Source of the DNA: CAIYYX01 sp035530135 | Lineage (GTDB): Bacteria; Pseudomonadota; Gammaproteobacteria; Burkholderiales; Rhodocyclaceae | Direction of reading: 5' to 3' | Length of the DNA: 64,000 nucleotides | Assembly: GCA_035530135.1 (NCBI GenBank) | Contig: DATKVJ010000070.1 | Span: forward strand, 11,945 to 75,944 | Shown: positions 62,910 through 64,000 of the stretch, piece after piece | Numbering within the stretch: position 1 is the first letter of the stretch | Layout: each line of letters begins with the position of its first letter | Program-made: the position numbers and the translations under genes | The notes under the pieces: generated by a model | Told to the model about the DNA's origin: nothing | The model's input: only the letters and a program-made list of their open reading frames with translations | The model's database searches: none

Positions 62910-63524
62910 ATGAATCCGTTGATCAAGGCAGCACTGGCCAGCACTTTCTTCCTGGCGCTGATGGCTGCCACCGGCGGCGCCGTATCTGCGCAGGGTGACA
63001 TATCCATCCGGTCCCTGGCGGTGCCCATCCCTAAAGACCAAATCATTACCCTGGAAGACCGCAACCTCAACTGCTTCATGCGCAGCATGAACGGGGTGCG
63101 CCCTCCCAACGGCAGCGAAGTCTCGGTGGCCATCGCCACCTACATCACATGGCTGTCAGAAGGCTATCCCATCAAGATGAGCCTGAAAGACCCATTCGGC
63201 CCCAACTCTCGGACCTCGCTAAAAATCGACCCGGTTACCGCCGACATGCGACACGGCAAGACCCTGTACGCCTCCACCTGCGCCGACTGCCACGGCCAAG
63301 ATGCGGCGGGCGTGGGGGAGTCCCCGCCGCTATGGGGCGCCAAGTCCTACAACAGCGGCGAGGGCTTGGCGCAAAACCTCAAGCTAGCCACCTACCTCAA
63401 ATACACCATGCCGTTGGGCAACCCCAGCCTGAGCGACAAGGATGCTCTTGATCTCGCGGCCTACGTCAATGCCCAGCCACGGCCGAAATTTGTGTTGGAA
63501 GAACATTTGGGCAAGAGTCAATAA
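62910..63524 (+). CDS. TsdA-like periplasmic cytochrome c with one haem
   Basis: 204 aa with a signal peptide (about 1-27, ending SAQ). The N-terminal half has LEDRNLNCFMRSMNG and VAIATYITWLSEG, which match the second part of the first domain of thiosulfate dehydrogenase TsdA, but the CxxCH that should precede them is missing. The C-terminal half is a complete cytochrome domain: CADCH (124-128), GVGESPPLWGAKSYNSGEGL, then YTMPLGNPSLSD with Met167 as probable sixth ligand and YVNAQPRP. It is probably an electron carrier for thiosulfate/tetrathionate chemistry. The RBS is poor; a TTG five codons upstream is an alternative start. Confidence 0.82.
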   Translation: MNPLIKAALASTFFLALMAATGGAVSAQGDISIRSLAVPIPKDQIITLEDRNLNCFMRSMNGVRPPNGSEVSVAIATYITWLSEGYPIKMSLKDPFGPNSRTSLKIDPVTADMRHGKTLYASTCADCHGQDAAGVGESPPLWGAKSYNSGEGLAQNLKLATYLKYTMPLGNPSLSDKDALDLAAYVNAQPRPKFVLEEHLGKSQ

Positions 63525-63552
63525 CTGAAGTCAATAACTGAAGGAGTTCAAA

Positions 63553-63873
63553 ATGAAAAGCAAACTTTCCGCAATCATCGTATCCGTGGCGATTGCCATC
63601 TCCAGTCTGGCCTATGTGAGCGACGCCGCCGCCGACGAGGGCAAGATGGTCGGCGTGATCACCAAGCTCAAGCTGGCTCCCGACGGCAAGTCGGCCACCG
63701 CCGTTCTCAAGGATGCCAAGACTGGAGAGCCGGTGACCGTGACCATCACCGACGACCTGACCCTGGACAAGTTCAAGGACAAGCGCATCGTCGAAGGCGA
63801 CGAGATCCGCGCGCGTTTCGAGAAGGATGGCAAGAACTCCAGCAAGTCCTTCAAGAAAACGGCCGGCTGCTAG
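63553..63873 (+). CDS. Small periplasmic protein of the cytochrome operon
   Basis: 106 aa with a signal peptide (about 1-28, ending AAA). The mature part is a short beta-rich sequence (VGVITKLKLAPDGKSATAVL, VTVTITDDLTLDKF, IVEGDEIRARFEKD) that looks like an OB-fold, and ends with KKTAGC, a lone C-terminal cysteine. The RBS AAGGAG is 6 nt upstream. It is the fifth gene of the operon and probably a structural or redox accessory. I do not recognise a family. Confidence 0.75.
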   Translation: MKSKLSAIIVSVAIAISSLAYVSDAAADEGKMVGVITKLKLAPDGKSATAVLKDAKTGEPVTVTITDDLTLDKFKDKRIVEGDEIRARFEKDGKNSSKSFKKTAGC

Positions 63874-63934
63874 GCCTCAAGAGCGTCGGCGGTAGTAGAA
63901 CTGTCGCGGCTCGCTTGCAGCGAGGAGACACGGC

Positions 63935-64000
63935 ATGTCCGACAAGGGATCCTGGCGCGTAGGCTTCCGCGAAGACGGAGGCCCGTTTCGGCGCCCTCCT
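63935..64000 (+). CDS. Start of a further gene, cut by the window edge
   Basis: An ATG at 63935 with GAGGAG 7 nt upstream begins an open frame, MSDKGSWRVGFREDGGPFRR and on, that leaves the window after 22 codons. The sequence is too short to identify. It lies 61 bp after the previous gene on the same strand and may belong to the same operon. Confidence 0.5.
   Translation, partial: MSDKGSWRVGFREDGGPFRRPP

Overview
The window is GC-rich DNA from the chromosome of a betaproteobacterium, most likely a member of the Rhodocyclales or a close relative. Four things point there: the tmRNA tag ANDERFALAA, the gene order gyrA-serC-serA-pheA-hisC-tyrA-aroA/cmk-rpsA-ihfB-lapA-lapB, a PEP-CTERM protein behind a sigma-54 promoter, and respiratory genes with NsrR-like and FNR-like operators. 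The genus assignment is inference.

Layout. 1-6.7 kb (minus strand): a truncated nuclease-type DNA repair protein, a tiny membrane protein, a CsgG-like secreted protein, RmuC and an OmpR/EnvZ-type two-component pair. 6.9-9.8 kb: a Spy-like periplasmic protein, a small Cys-rich protein, an NsrR-type repressor divergent from an NnrS-like membrane protein (NsrR-like operator between them), and a small acidic protein. 9.8-14.6 kb: an Aer-like chemoreceptor, then a CbrA-like transporter/histidine-kinase fusion with a 65-residue membrane companion. 14.8-18.0 kb (plus): a UPF0114 membrane protein, class I fumarase, a small periplasmic protein and MurI. 18.0-20.2 kb (minus): a Slam-type outer-membrane translocon and its probable secreted cargo (type XI secretion), with an operator-like palindrome over the cargo promoter. 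20.6-25.3 kb: a MASE2-GGDEF-hemerythrin diguanylate cyclase, a lipoprotein, a histone-deacetylase-like hydrolase and a membrane glycosyltransferase.

25.3-46.6 kb is one nearly unbroken minus-strand series. In transcription order: gyrA, serC, serA, pheA, hisC, tyrA, a fused aroA-cmk, rpsA, ihfB, lapA, lapB, ugd, hldA (rfaE1), rfaD, cysM, a ydbH-ynbE-ydbL trio and a 3'-5' exonuclease. Many neighbours overlap by ATGA or a few bases. The series joins topoisomerase, serine/aromatic amino acid synthesis, translation, LPS heptose and LPS-level control, and an outer-membrane lipid bridge. rfaD is preceded by a partial duplication of its own 5' end.

46.8-51.9 kb (plus): a TRZ/ATZ-type deaminase whose start codon abuts a terminator-like hairpin, an OmpA-family protein, ubiG, gph, ssrA (tmRNA) and a PEP-CTERM protein. 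52.0-57.4 kb: purL, a thioredoxin-TPR chaperone-like protein and a small flavoprotein. 57.4-58.6 kb: a decayed IS3-family element. 58.6-63.9 kb: an FNR-box-preceded operon encoding an octaheme tetrathionate-reductase-family cytochrome, a di-heme-type cytochrome b, a DUF3373-like outer-membrane barrel, a TsdA-like single-heme cytochrome and a small periplasmic protein. This anaerobic sulfur-compound or trans-envelope electron-transfer module is the most interesting part of the window. The start of one further gene is cut by the right edge.
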